Shown here: in pieces, positions 1-10,117 of the stretch
Layout of the letters: each line of letters opens with the position of its first letter
How positions within the stretch are numbered: the first letter of the stretch is position 1
Source: Rotaria socialis
Lineage: Eukaryota; Rotifera; Eurotatoria; Philodinida; Philodinidae
DNA length: 64,000 nt
Reading direction: 5' to 3'
NCBI GenBank assembly: GCA_905331475.1
Contig: CAJNYU010003320.1
Span: forward strand, 1-64,000
Translations under genes and position numbers: made by a program
Notes under the pieces: generated by a model
The model's input: only the letters and a program-made list of their open reading frames with translations
Database searches by the model: none
Told to the model about the DNA's origin: nothing

Positions 1-944
1 AACATAGAACAACATGAAAGAAAGAAGAACGAAGAAAAGAAAAAATTCATCACATATATATGACAGGAAAGAAAAAGAAGAAGAACATAAGTGCATATTT
101 ATAATGATATAGATAAAAAAAGCTCTTTTATGTGGACTAAAATCGCAAAAAAGCGCTCTTATAAGCGAATCGCTCCTGTATCCGAAGCTCCTACAAGCGG
201 ACGTTACCACAATGTAAAATACATTTCGAAGAAAACGGGGAATTGAAAAACGGCTCTTAAAAGCGTACCGCTCCTTTATACGGAGTTCTTATAAGCGGCT
301 TCGACTGTACTCATTAAAACCAGAAGTTATCAATGTTAATTACTTAAATTCATTTTAAAATAAATGAATTCTTACTTAATTATCAAGTATTGTTCCCAAT
401 TGATTAAAGTCGATAAAATGAATATTATCATAATGAGATAAGAAAAAAAGAGCGAATTCTTTATTGTAAACTAATTTATTATGAGTATTAAAATAAAAGC
501 AATTGAAATTCTTGATTCGATAACGATGTCATCTGTAGAACTTGATCAGCAGCTAGTAATACTAATGCAGAAGTGAAATTTAACATAATTTCAAGATCAC
601 TCATTTTCCTTTCATAGAGCAAGTAAATATACTATAAAATAAAAGACATCAATAAAAATGAAATCATCAAATAAAAAATTTACCTTAAAAATAAATAATC
701 TTTTTGTAGTTTACAATCGATATTGTTTCTAAAAGACATTATTGTTTCTATAAAGAAAAAGATTCATTAGTTTATTTCTTGATTTAGATAATAGAGAAAA
801 GAAAAGAAAAATACGATGTAGTCTTATATTTTAGCTTTTTTTCTTTTCTTTGAAGCGACAGAATAAAAGAAAATTTCTTTTGTTTGTTCATTTATTTCAA
901 AGTATAGAAAAAGAAACGAACAAAGAGAAAATAATTCACAAGTC
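1..944. other. gene-free AT-rich stretch with a short rhythmic repeat
   Basis: No coding exon is visible on either strand. The only structure is at about 148-310, where a 16-17 base motif of the form GCTCYTATAAGCG recurs three times, is followed by a spacer, then recurs three times again with changes. The rest is AT-rich sequence downstream of the minus-strand NHL gene, and its last part is probably that gene's 3' untranslated region. Confidence 0.6.
148..310. repeat. degenerate 16-17 bp tandem motif in two blocks
   Basis: Block one (about 155-205) reads as three successive variants: GCTCTTATAAGCG, GCTCCTGTATCCG and GCTCCTACAAGCG, each about 16-17 bases apart. Block two (about 251-300) has GCTCTTAAAAGCG, GCTCCTTTATACG and GTTCTTATAAGCG with the same spacing. 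The two blocks are themselves imperfect copies. It could be a minisatellite remnant or a mobile element terminus; I cannot assign a family. Confidence 0.5.
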
Positions 945-3450
945 TTATTCGATAGAAAATCGTTGAGCACGATGATTATGCAAATCGGCGACATAAAGAT
1001 TACCATGTCGATCGAAAGACAAACCACGGGGGTAGTTGAACTGATTTGGTCCTGCTCCTTGACCATTTCCACCCACAAGTACAGTGCCTTGTTTATTGTC
1101 TCCTTGAGTCCAACGCATTACACGATGATTCCCCTCGTCTGCTACATAGAGTGTACCCAACGTATCGATAAAGAGTCCAAGGGGAGAAGACAATTGTGTC
1201 AGAGCACCCCCTTTACCTTGCCCACCAGCGATCACAATTCCTTCTTTTTCACCCTTATTCCATTTCACTACACGATTATTGTCAAAGTCTGACACGTAGA
1301 CATTTTGTTGTTGATCGACAAAGAGATATCTCGGCAAGTTGAGCTGATTGACTCCATCACCTTTACCATTACCACCAGCTACGAGAGTGCCATTCTTCTC
1401 ACCCAGTTGATATCGTCTTACTTCATGTTTTCCGTAGTCAGAGACGTAGAGATATCTCTGTTCATTCAGAGCTAATCCCCAACAAGCGATGTTGTCGATG
1501 AGTATTTCACCTTGTATTGTGCCACTACGGCGAGACCATCGTACAGCTCGTCCATTTCCTAAATCTCAAATAATGAGACTATCCGTCTCATCGTCAATTA
1601 ATACATCAGTTGGCCAATACAATTGATGCAATCCATTTCCTTGGCCATTACCACCAGCAACAACTTGCCCATTCGTTGTATCACCTTTCTTCCATTGCAT
1701 AATACGATGATCCCCCCAGTCAGCAGTAAACACTGTTTGATCATCATCAACGAAGAGACTATGAGGGCCGTTGAGTTGATTAGTGGCATCGCCCAACCCG
1801 TGACCTCCAGCAATAGTCATTCCGTTCTGTGTCCATGTGGCATTAGCAGGAATATTAACTAGAAGAGAAAACATTAGAACAAAGGCGATCTCTCTATATC
1901 GCGAAAGTGATAGTATTATTAGAAAAGAACTACGCTCTCTCTCTCTCTCTCTCTCTCAAGTATAGCTTGTATATGAAGTAATTTCGAAAGCTTCGAGCAA
2001 AATTCTTTGAATAGATCATGTTTGTTAGAAATCCAAGAAAATTCCCCCCGAAAATAGTTTTTCTATACTGGAAGATTACTCTATAGAAGTGAAATTCTCT
2101 TATGACGATGATAAGTCTATATAAGGAGAAAACTCGAGATAAATGATTGAAAAAATTACATTAAAAGAATTCTTCGACAGGATTACACTATAGTAATTGC
2201 GTGATCAATCACACATATAGTATATAGTTCTCTCAAGCCCGGGTCATTATCGAGCAGTCGGGTCTTGTCGGGCGGGTCCCAGTCGCCGGATTAAGCCACT
2301 TCCTACAACAAAGATCCGACCGAAAACATCTCCAACTAACTATCAGATACTAAAGGAAGACCTTGTGATCCATTCAGACTATTAGTTAACAGCTCATACA
2401 AGCGATGATAGGCATGAATTAAAAATTACGGTTCAGCCAATAGATTATTTATGAAAAGTCAATCCACATTAGCCACATGATTATGTGTTTATTGATGCGC
2501 AGCGAAGTTATCGACTCGGATGAATCTCACTCAAGTCGCTTATCATAACCCCTGCTAATATAACCTGCTTCCGCGATCATCTCCTGGTCTAACGCGAAAT
2601 CCAGAGCCATTAATGATTACCCACGGCGAGATAAACTTGCTATATATGCATACTATATTGTTCTTCCATGCACCTCGACATCATTTAAAACGCCGGCCAC
2701 ACGTGTTTCCACGGTCTCGTAAGACCGAAAGCATCATTTCAAATCACCAACAAACGCTTTTTGTGAAGCTAAGATGTTGCTCACACGCATTTTTAATTAC
2801 TTGCTAAGCCATTAAATCGGTTTTGAATGTCGCTCAGAATCATGCTACACGAGGAAAACGTATGTTGCAATGGTCTAGAATGATAATCAGAACGATTCTC
2901 TACGACTGATGCAATATTTCGATGGGTGAAAAATGATGTGTGGAGCGATTTTCTGTTAATTTGTATGCAACAAGATGATAGAATTAACAGGTTTAGAATG
3001 TTATTAATTGATAAAAAATTAAGCCGTGATGGCCCATAATGTCATTCAGATGCATTATCTATGAATTAATAATTATTTCGATGGGTGCAAAATGTTATGT
3101 GGAGCGATTTTTTCAAGAATTAAAATGCTACACGATGATCCGGTAAACGAGTTCGGAATTTTGTTTAATAAATAAAAAGTGTGGTAGGATGGTCCTGGAT
3201 TATTCTTAGCGTGTGTATTGGTGACTCAGACACTTTTCGGTTCGGGCTACAAACGTTTTTCAGGGTGGTTGCTATTCGCGGAAATGCTTGTTTAGAGATC
3301 TGTTTAGGGTGATGTTAGGGAGTGGGTCCCGGCAGGATCCGGAGACAGGATCGAGTGATTTGGGCGCAGCAACATTTGCTTGGGGGGACCAAAGCATGCT
3401 TTCTGATTAGAGGTGTTAACTAACAGAGGTTTTACTGTAAATGGAATGGC

Positions 3451-3486
<36 letters not shown>

Positions 3487-4328
3487 GATTGCTTAACGAG
3501 TATAATTGAGCAAAGTAAAGCAGTGCTAATTAAAAACTTACGGAGTTGTTTGGTTGGGAGTTTAGTTGTCGTTGTAGCTAAAATAATAATACTCATTATC
3601 ATTTAGTGTCATAGAAAATGAACTTGTATGTGATTTAGAGTTTGTCGTAATCAAGATTTTATTGCAATGATTGAATTTTATGAACTCAAATAGTATAGTC
3701 TCAAGAAAGATTATCATACTCTTCCTTAACATCACCATATCATTATGAATTCCATAAGTGAAGACGTGCAACGAGAGCCAGCATGAATTTAAGAAAAATT
3801 CGAATTTCACTGTAATCTGTCGCTCGTATTATGTTCTCTTACTTGGTATCGGTTGAGAGAATTGTTTATTGTAATTCGGTACTGGATAACAAACAGGAAT
3901 ATCACCACACTGAGGATGATGAACGCATATATGATCAGATTGACTACAATTATTCGTTGAACGGGTGCATGGTGTCAGTTCTGAACACGTCACTGCGTAT
4001 CGATCAGTACAAATACCAGTGTTAGAAGCACCAGGGAATTGGAAACAGGCACATGCTGAATTCAGAGAGCATCGATCATATTGAGACATACCATCACATG
4101 CTTGTGATTTTACTCGAACTATTGATAAACTAAATGGATTACACGCAATCTATCATGAGAACAAGAATCAAACCTGTGACTCTAAAAAAAAAGAAAGCTC
4201 TTTCAATGCTCGATAAGTAAGAAAGTCATCGATTATTGGTTTACCTGAATAGAAAGAGTATGAAACAATGCACCAGCATTGAAAACATTGCAGCTGTTAA
4301 AATAAGATAAAATAATGGTGGCAATCAT
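945..4328 (-). CDS. secreted Cys-rich/NHL beta-propeller protein with one in-frame TGA
   Basis: Three exons join in phase: 4328-4245 (signal peptide, MIATIILSYF...), 4149-3843 (Cys-rich domain, about 16 Cys) and 1858-945 (NHL domain). Donors are GTAAAC and GTAAGA; the last acceptor is the pyrimidine-rich TTTTCTCTTCTAG. The product would be 434 residues. The NHL part holds about six blades, each with a LFVDxxxxxYVADxGNHRVxxW-like core joined by AGGNGQGxxxNQL linkers, enough to close a six-bladed propeller. Codon 228 (1568-1566) is TGA, where the other blades have Ser or Ala, so TCA to TGA is the simplest explanation. The frame is open and family-like on both sides. The function of such secreted NHL proteins is unknown; binding of protein or glycan ligands is a guess. 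The intron between exons 2 and 3 is about 2 kb. It may be a recent pseudogene, a sequencing error or a read-through gene. Confidence 0.8.
1934..1957. repeat. (CT)n microsatellite
   Basis: An uninterrupted CT dinucleotide run lies in the long intron of the NHL gene, close upstream (on the minus strand) of the last exon's acceptor. Confidence 0.9.
2225..3450. mobile_element. GC-richer repeat island, probable degenerate mobile element
   Basis: Base composition is clearly less AT-rich than the surroundings, with blocks such as GTCGGGCGGGTCCCAGTCG near 2260 and GTGGGTCCCGGCAGGATCC near 3325. Two imperfect direct copies of a unit of about 158 bases begin at about 2917 and 3076, sharing ATTTCGATGGGTG then TGTGGAGCGATTTT; a partial third, containing ATGCTACACGA, lies near 2840. 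No long reading frame or clear termini were found. It lies inside the long intron of the NHL gene. The element type is not assigned. Confidence 0.45.
3453..3485. repeat. (TA)n microsatellite
   Basis: A pure TA/AT dinucleotide run at the edge of the GC-richer island, in the NHL gene's long intron. Confidence 0.9.
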
Positions 4329-6148
4329 TCTTATGCCTAATAACGAGATGATCTTTTTTAGATTCGCTGTTCTGTAGCTCTTCAATACTTAGAAATTTGA
4401 TATTGCTCCAACTCTTATCTAAGAATTTAATTTTTGTTCGAAAAAAAGTAATCCTTCAAGAAGAAAACAAATGTAATTAAAGAAACAAGCGATTATTTTC
4501 TTTTGCGATAGAGAAGGGAGTGGGTGCTATTTCTTCGTTTAAGTGTTTAAAAAAAAGGAATAAATCATGAACGAATTATTCTGTGTAACTTCGAGGCCAA
4601 CTGTGTCACGTTTTCCTCCATATTGATAATAAAATCAGATGGCATTTTTGTTCATTATAACTGTAAAAGAAAATTCGATGATATCTACGATAGGACATTG
4701 ATGTTAATTGAATCGAGTAATTTGATATCGATTCTTAGTTCTTCATATTATAAAGTGAAAATAAAGTCGAGACTGAAAAGAAACCATTTTTTAATCTCTT
4801 GCAATATTTTCGAATTAGTACACTGATAGTATCTTCTTTTCTATAGCGAAAACTTGAATAAAAACAAGCAAGATCTTGATTGTGTAGAAGATTATTCGAA
4901 TGTAACTGTTCAAATAATTTCCCCATGAATTGTAACTATAATTGTTGTTTGTCTTTTTTCAGTTAAATATTTTTGAATACAATTGTAAGAAATCTTGACA
5001 GTTCATCTTCAGATTACATGAAATTATTTGAAACACTGGTTTCCCTTTATTTTCTTGCTCGACTTATATTGCTCTAATCATGTATATACAAAACTTGATG
5101 AAAAAATAACAACATGAAAAAGCTCGATTGAGAGCATCAGCTAGGCAAAAATAGGAACGTTCAATAATACAAATTCTCTGCGATAGTTCTATATAGGACA
5201 AATAGTGACTCGTCGTCTTTCTTTGTTTGCGGTCACTTAAACAATTGTACTTGAAAACAAAGAATAAAAGAAACTTATCCGAGGTAATCCAAGTGTTAAA
5301 AGTACAAAAGATTTTCTTGTGGCAAAATACTGAACGCTTATTGGCAAGAATTTTGTTCAGTATGGAAAAATCTGCTCACTTCTGAAACAAACGATTAAAG
5401 TTTGAAATTCAATATCGTGAATAAAGAAGATAGTCAGAGATGAAAGAAATAGATTTGTTTTCTGTGTTGAAATGAATGTTATTATGGCATCCAGACATTT
5501 TTGCTTATATATTTCATAAACATTTGAAGGAGTCACAATTCAGCATGATGAAGAATATGACAATTATCAACACATTAGCAAGCAAACAGAATCTGTGAAC
5601 TTAACAACTTTAAATGGATCATTTTATTAGTTAAAAAGTATATTCATGAAAATATCTTGCAACCTATTATTAAATAGAATTGTTACAGAGTATAAATTGC
5701 TGTAGAATCAACTTTTTACTATCAATCTTTTGTTTGTGTGTTTTTTCAACAGTGATTTGAAGTTCTAATCAGCTGAATAAGAAATTGTTATGACTTTAGT
5801 TTTCATCTATTCCAGAAAAATACCATGAATCGAGATATTTTTCAATTAATATGTAAGCACGAATAATGTTACAATTACTGTACAAATATCACATAGGTAA
5901 TGTTAGATCACCTCTTATATATATATTTTTTTTAAAATTTGTATCAGTCATAGAACAACTTTATTTGATCAATAATTTCCTATGGTGAATACATTTTCAG
6001 ATAAAGTGAAATTTAATTCACATATAAGACAGAAGAGATATCATGCCCCACATCGCAACGAGAAAAGTTGCTTTTTACAACTTTACCGAAGAGGTAAATT
6101 GTCCAATCGGATGAAATACATGTTGCAATGACGATAATGTGCAGGTTG
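4329..6148. other. gene-free AT-rich stretch
   Basis: I see no exon with flanking splice sites or protein-like codon pattern on either strand. The part next to 4328 probably holds the promoter of the minus-strand NHL gene. Confidence 0.6.
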
Positions 6149-6156
6149 GTTGCAGC

Positions 6157-7408
6157 CAGGCTTGCAAAATTGAAATTTCAGAAATCAGGAGTTTTTTTAT
6201 CAAAAAACAGGAGTTTAGCAGGAGAATTTCTTTTAGAAATCAGGAGAAAAATCAGGAGATTTTCTATTTGAAGCTAAGAGAACTTTAAGCGATTTTCTCG
6301 TAGAAAATTCGAATTTTCACTCACATAAGCATTTTTATCTGTTTCATATCAAGATGATGATCAATATTTTAATACAAATGATATTGTTTTCATTCGAGTT
6401 CTAACACAAGTAATACCCTTTGCTATACACGTAGAGGAATTGTAAAAACATTTTTTCAGTTCTATCTATTATGCACATTGGACCAGTTAATATTCTTATC
6501 TGGAGTCTTGCGAGACTTCTTTTTTATTCTGATCGATCAGTCAAAATTCCTTTTTTATTCTGAAGTTCAAGCAAAAGAATTTACATAAATTAATAGAACG
6601 ATAGAAATACTCTCACCAGAGTTGGTAAAAAGACAATCATTTTTTATTTCTTCCATCACTGTATGAATCGCTTATCACATGGGTCTTCGCTCATTTTTGC
6701 AACGAGTGTTTTATACGTTAATATGTTATAAAAACAAGATAAGTTAACCTTTAAAAAACTAAATTGTTGTTCTCTTAAGCTTTTCATGATTTATTAAATG
6801 AGCATTTTGTCGAAATTTTCATTGATTCTGCTTATTTTTTATTGATGTCTTCACTTCTTTTTGCTGTATTATAGATCTATTCATTCTTTTCATGTTTATA
6901 ATTCCTACCAAACCTTGACAACAAAATAGCAGCACAAATGAGCCTATAGCAACTGCATCGTAATAATGAAAATGAAGCGTAGAAGTCTTGCTAGGTCATT
7001 TAAGATATTGTCCTATTCTGAGCTAAAAGGGGTCCGACTTGATTTCCAGGAAATCCAAAATTCATTCCAGATGAGAGACATCGTGTCCGACCATTCAAAA
7101 TTTTGTCTACCAGTCTCTTGTCTGATTTTCAAGATCTTGTTTTCTAGACAATAACATATGCTTTTCTGCTATCTACAGTAAAACAAGTACTTTGTCTACA
7201 ATTAGATCATGTAATTGATGATTTTTTTAAAGAAAAATGAGATAATAGCTTGTCTTTTTTTATTCGTTTCTATAGTTATTAAATACTGCGATAGTTCTCT
7301 TTTTTCCTTTTAATTCTCTTATTGATCTAGAGTATCGCTGACAATCGAGTAGGGGAAAATCTAGAAATCAGGAGTCTCCTGGTCAAATCAGGAGGTTTGG
7401 CAAGCCTG
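6157..7408. mobile_element. non-autonomous hAT-like DNA transposon, 1252 bp
   Basis: The left end begins CAGGCTTGCAAAA; the right end, read in reverse complement, begins CAGGCTTGCCAAACC, giving short imperfect terminal inverted repeats in the CAG..G form typical of hAT elements. The element is flanked by an exact 8-base direct repeat, GTTGCAGC, at 6149-6156 and 7409-7416. Eight-base target duplications are the hAT hallmark. Subterminal repeats of ATCAGGAG cluster at both ends (about 6182-6262 and 7366-7393), as expected for transposase binding sites. The interior is AT-rich, with no transposase-like reading frame, so it would need a transposase in trans. Confidence 0.8.
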
Positions 7409-7416
7409 GTTGCAGC

Positions 7417-8989
7417 ATCGACCTGCCTGTGCAACTTTTTTCTATTAAATAAAAAGAAAAAAAGAAGTATACACACTATAGGATCGATCATAAAAAGATT
7501 CTATTCATGCGAGGCTGATAATTAACCAGATTTTACCTTATTGTCCAGTTTAATTGTGCACTTCTGCACCTAAACTGTTCGTAGTCTTAGAACAAAAATA
7601 TTTTGGGAAGATAAGAACAATGATAGATGTAATAAAATAACTATATATCAGAAATATTTTTTAATTATTGTATTTTAAGGCAATTTTTGGTTAAAACGTT
7701 TTTCAAATTAAAATACAAAAACTCGCTGAAAAAATTTTAAATTACATGCACATAGAAGGCATTGCACGTAAGCCACGACAACGATTGTTCAAACGGATGA
7801 GCCGTTCTCGAGAAGATATACTACTTGAAAGTAGGGGTACTCAATCAAAATTACACGTTTTTTTTATTGTAGTACTTTTCAGTATATTTTAATTTTCTTT
7901 CAAGTTATAATAGTTGGCGCTGAGAAATTTTCACCGAAGATACTATCGACTACGGGCTATCTTTTGAGACTTTTAAAAGTACTTCATCATGGAACAAATT
8001 TTGATTGGCACCATATTTCATTTTCAGAAAGCATGCTCACGTATTTTGGGCAACTTAGTCGGATCAGTGAGATCGTATCCTTTGAAAGTAGTCTCGTTTG
8101 AACACGCACATCAAAATGCATCGCATGATGTTCTCAAAAGTTTGGCAAATTGACATACACAATATTTTTATTCTTTTATTATTATTAACTAGTTTTTTCG
8201 GGAAACTAACCACATAGTTTGATAGCACTTAAAATTCTTTACAACTTCATAGACGAAAATCTTGTGTTGGATCTTTTTGTTAAAAGCATTTCTTGCACAA
8301 TGATAATGCTTTTCTTATCAAATGCTTCTAAACAGAGATTTTGTATTCTTTTTTTTTGAATTTCTCGTCCCTATTCGAATAGAAAACACAAATTATTTCA
8401 AAATTAAATGCATAGCGTAATAGAGCATAAAATCCTCTATCATTGGACACACTAGAAACTGAATAGCGATATATCAGAAAGCTAGAATTTGATATTTGTA
8501 AAACTACCAAAAAAGGTAATAAATAGCTAAATTTGTTTATTTATGATTACTGTTTTGAAACTTTGACAAATGCTGTTGCTCCTAGAGCCATTCATCCTCT
8601 TCATCTTGACCTAATCATATGAACAATTCATTTGTATTGCGACTGCCACGACTCTTCTAGGTCTCGATTTCAATGAAATCGACGGCAGAAAAAGGTTTAA
8701 TTCTTAACTATGTGTAAAAAAAAAGCATTGTGATCTATATGTGAGCACTGACCAGTGCCTTTCCGTCCTATACCAAATGTATATGTATGGAAGCAACCTA
8801 CAAAATTCATAGATAGTAAAAGTAAACGATAATAAAACTTGAATTTTACGATGTCTTTTGAAGGAAAATGAAGACGCGGAAATCTTATATATTTTGAGAA
8901 AGGCTTTCTCAATATCAATAAAACGTGCGCATTCAGAAATTTCATAGGATCCTTAGTTTAATTTTTGAATAACAGCAATTTTTACCAAA
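7417..8989. other. gene-free AT-rich stretch
   Basis: No supported exon was found on either strand. A few loosely similar phrases (a CGGATGAG..GAGAAGATAT..CTTGAAAGTAG pattern near 7795-7835 and a weaker echo near 8070-8105) hint at very old repeats but could not be delimited. Confidence 0.5.
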
Positions 8990-10117
8990 TCAGGCATCAT
9001 ACATATTCTTGAAATTAACTAAATATACAGCGTCCGGAAACGAATCCTCAAAGCCAGAAGAAATATAACGCAAAGGGTTCGACCGATGATACCGTTTTTT
9101 ACAGATTTGAGACATATAAGAACTACCAGAATCTATTTCATCATATAGACAATATTCACCGAAAGCATACAACAGATGCTCGTCAACAAGCATAATTATG
9201 TAGATTCAAAGAAACAGTTACCAACAGAATATCTAGAAGAAAATCAGATGTCAATCGAGAGGTTTTCCTATGAAGTAAATGAAACAAAGTTAGAATTACA
9301 AAACCCACATGTTCAATTATCTTAGCTAAAATATTTGAGCTCAAATAGCCTATTAATCTTAAATCAACAGTTTCTTCAACAACGATCAAAAGTAAAACAT
9401 ATATTATCTGACGTCCGCTTCAACCGGCAAATCTAAACAACGTACGTTAAGTAAACACAATATTTTAGTAATTTCAGTCTCGATTTGCTCTCTGATCTGT
9501 GTGGGGTCTGCAATAGGTCGTGTTCGATAGAGAATTTCTCCCGCTAGCGAGTCGGAATAAATTCGGAAGAGGAGGAGGTTGTCGGGCAGAAAATGGGTTT
9601 TATTCAAGAAATACACACTTTTCCCATTGAACTGATAATACATAAACACTATTTCCAGTCCTAATACACTTTGTGGCCTGTGTTGGATCTGAAACTGTCT
9701 TTATTCGATATAGAATTTCATTTTCTACCGCACAGTATCATTTTAGATGGGGCCATCAGACACAAAATGATGAGTTGGGTGGATACCTGGATGTGGATAT
9801 ATATCTGAGTGTGAGCGTGGGTAAGAAGGTTTCATGTTGGGAACGACAAAGCAATGCCAACAAATTTTGAAATAAGCCGAAAAGTATTGCAGATAATCTA
9901 TTGTGACCGAGATCTCAAAACACCCACAGGCCTTCTTACAATAATCTAGCGGATAATCCTTCATTTTAGTTGCTTCAGTTACGTTTGACGATTCGTCATA
10001 ACTGACTCGATAGTCATCATGAGAGAAAATTAGAAAAAAGTTTATTGTAGTTATTATGGAAAAAGAACTCTTTTGGGAAAAATGGTGACATCCATTCATA
10101 AGATAAATTTTTTTCAC
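8990..10117 (-). pseudogene. decayed NIDO-like extracellular protein gene, low confidence
   Basis: Three stretches on the minus strand look protein-like but do not join into one open frame. At 9649-9404 the translation contains GEILYRTRPIADPTQIREQ, resembling the aspartate/YR core of a NIDO domain, and ends at a good donor (GTACGT). At about 9760-9665 a second, frameshifted and stop-containing copy reads NEILYRIKTVSDPTQATK, so the segment is duplicated. At 9193-8990 a segment with CKKRYHRSNPLRY and GFEDSFPDAVYLVNF ends in a stop. The region 10117-9743 is open but unremarkable. The likeliest reading is a duplicated, decaying gene for an extracellular protein; a working gene with unrecognised exons is possible. 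Confidence 0.35.

Noticed and set aside
1566-1568. Selenocysteine at the NHL in-frame TGA
   Set aside because: The aligned position in other blades is Ser or Ala, not a redox Cys, and I see no reason for Sec; a TCA to TGA change is simpler. A SECIS search downstream would settle it.
6966-7154. Frame inside the hAT-like element as a transposase remnant
   Set aside because: It is 62 codons, has no hAT dimerisation or catalytic motifs, and does not extend.
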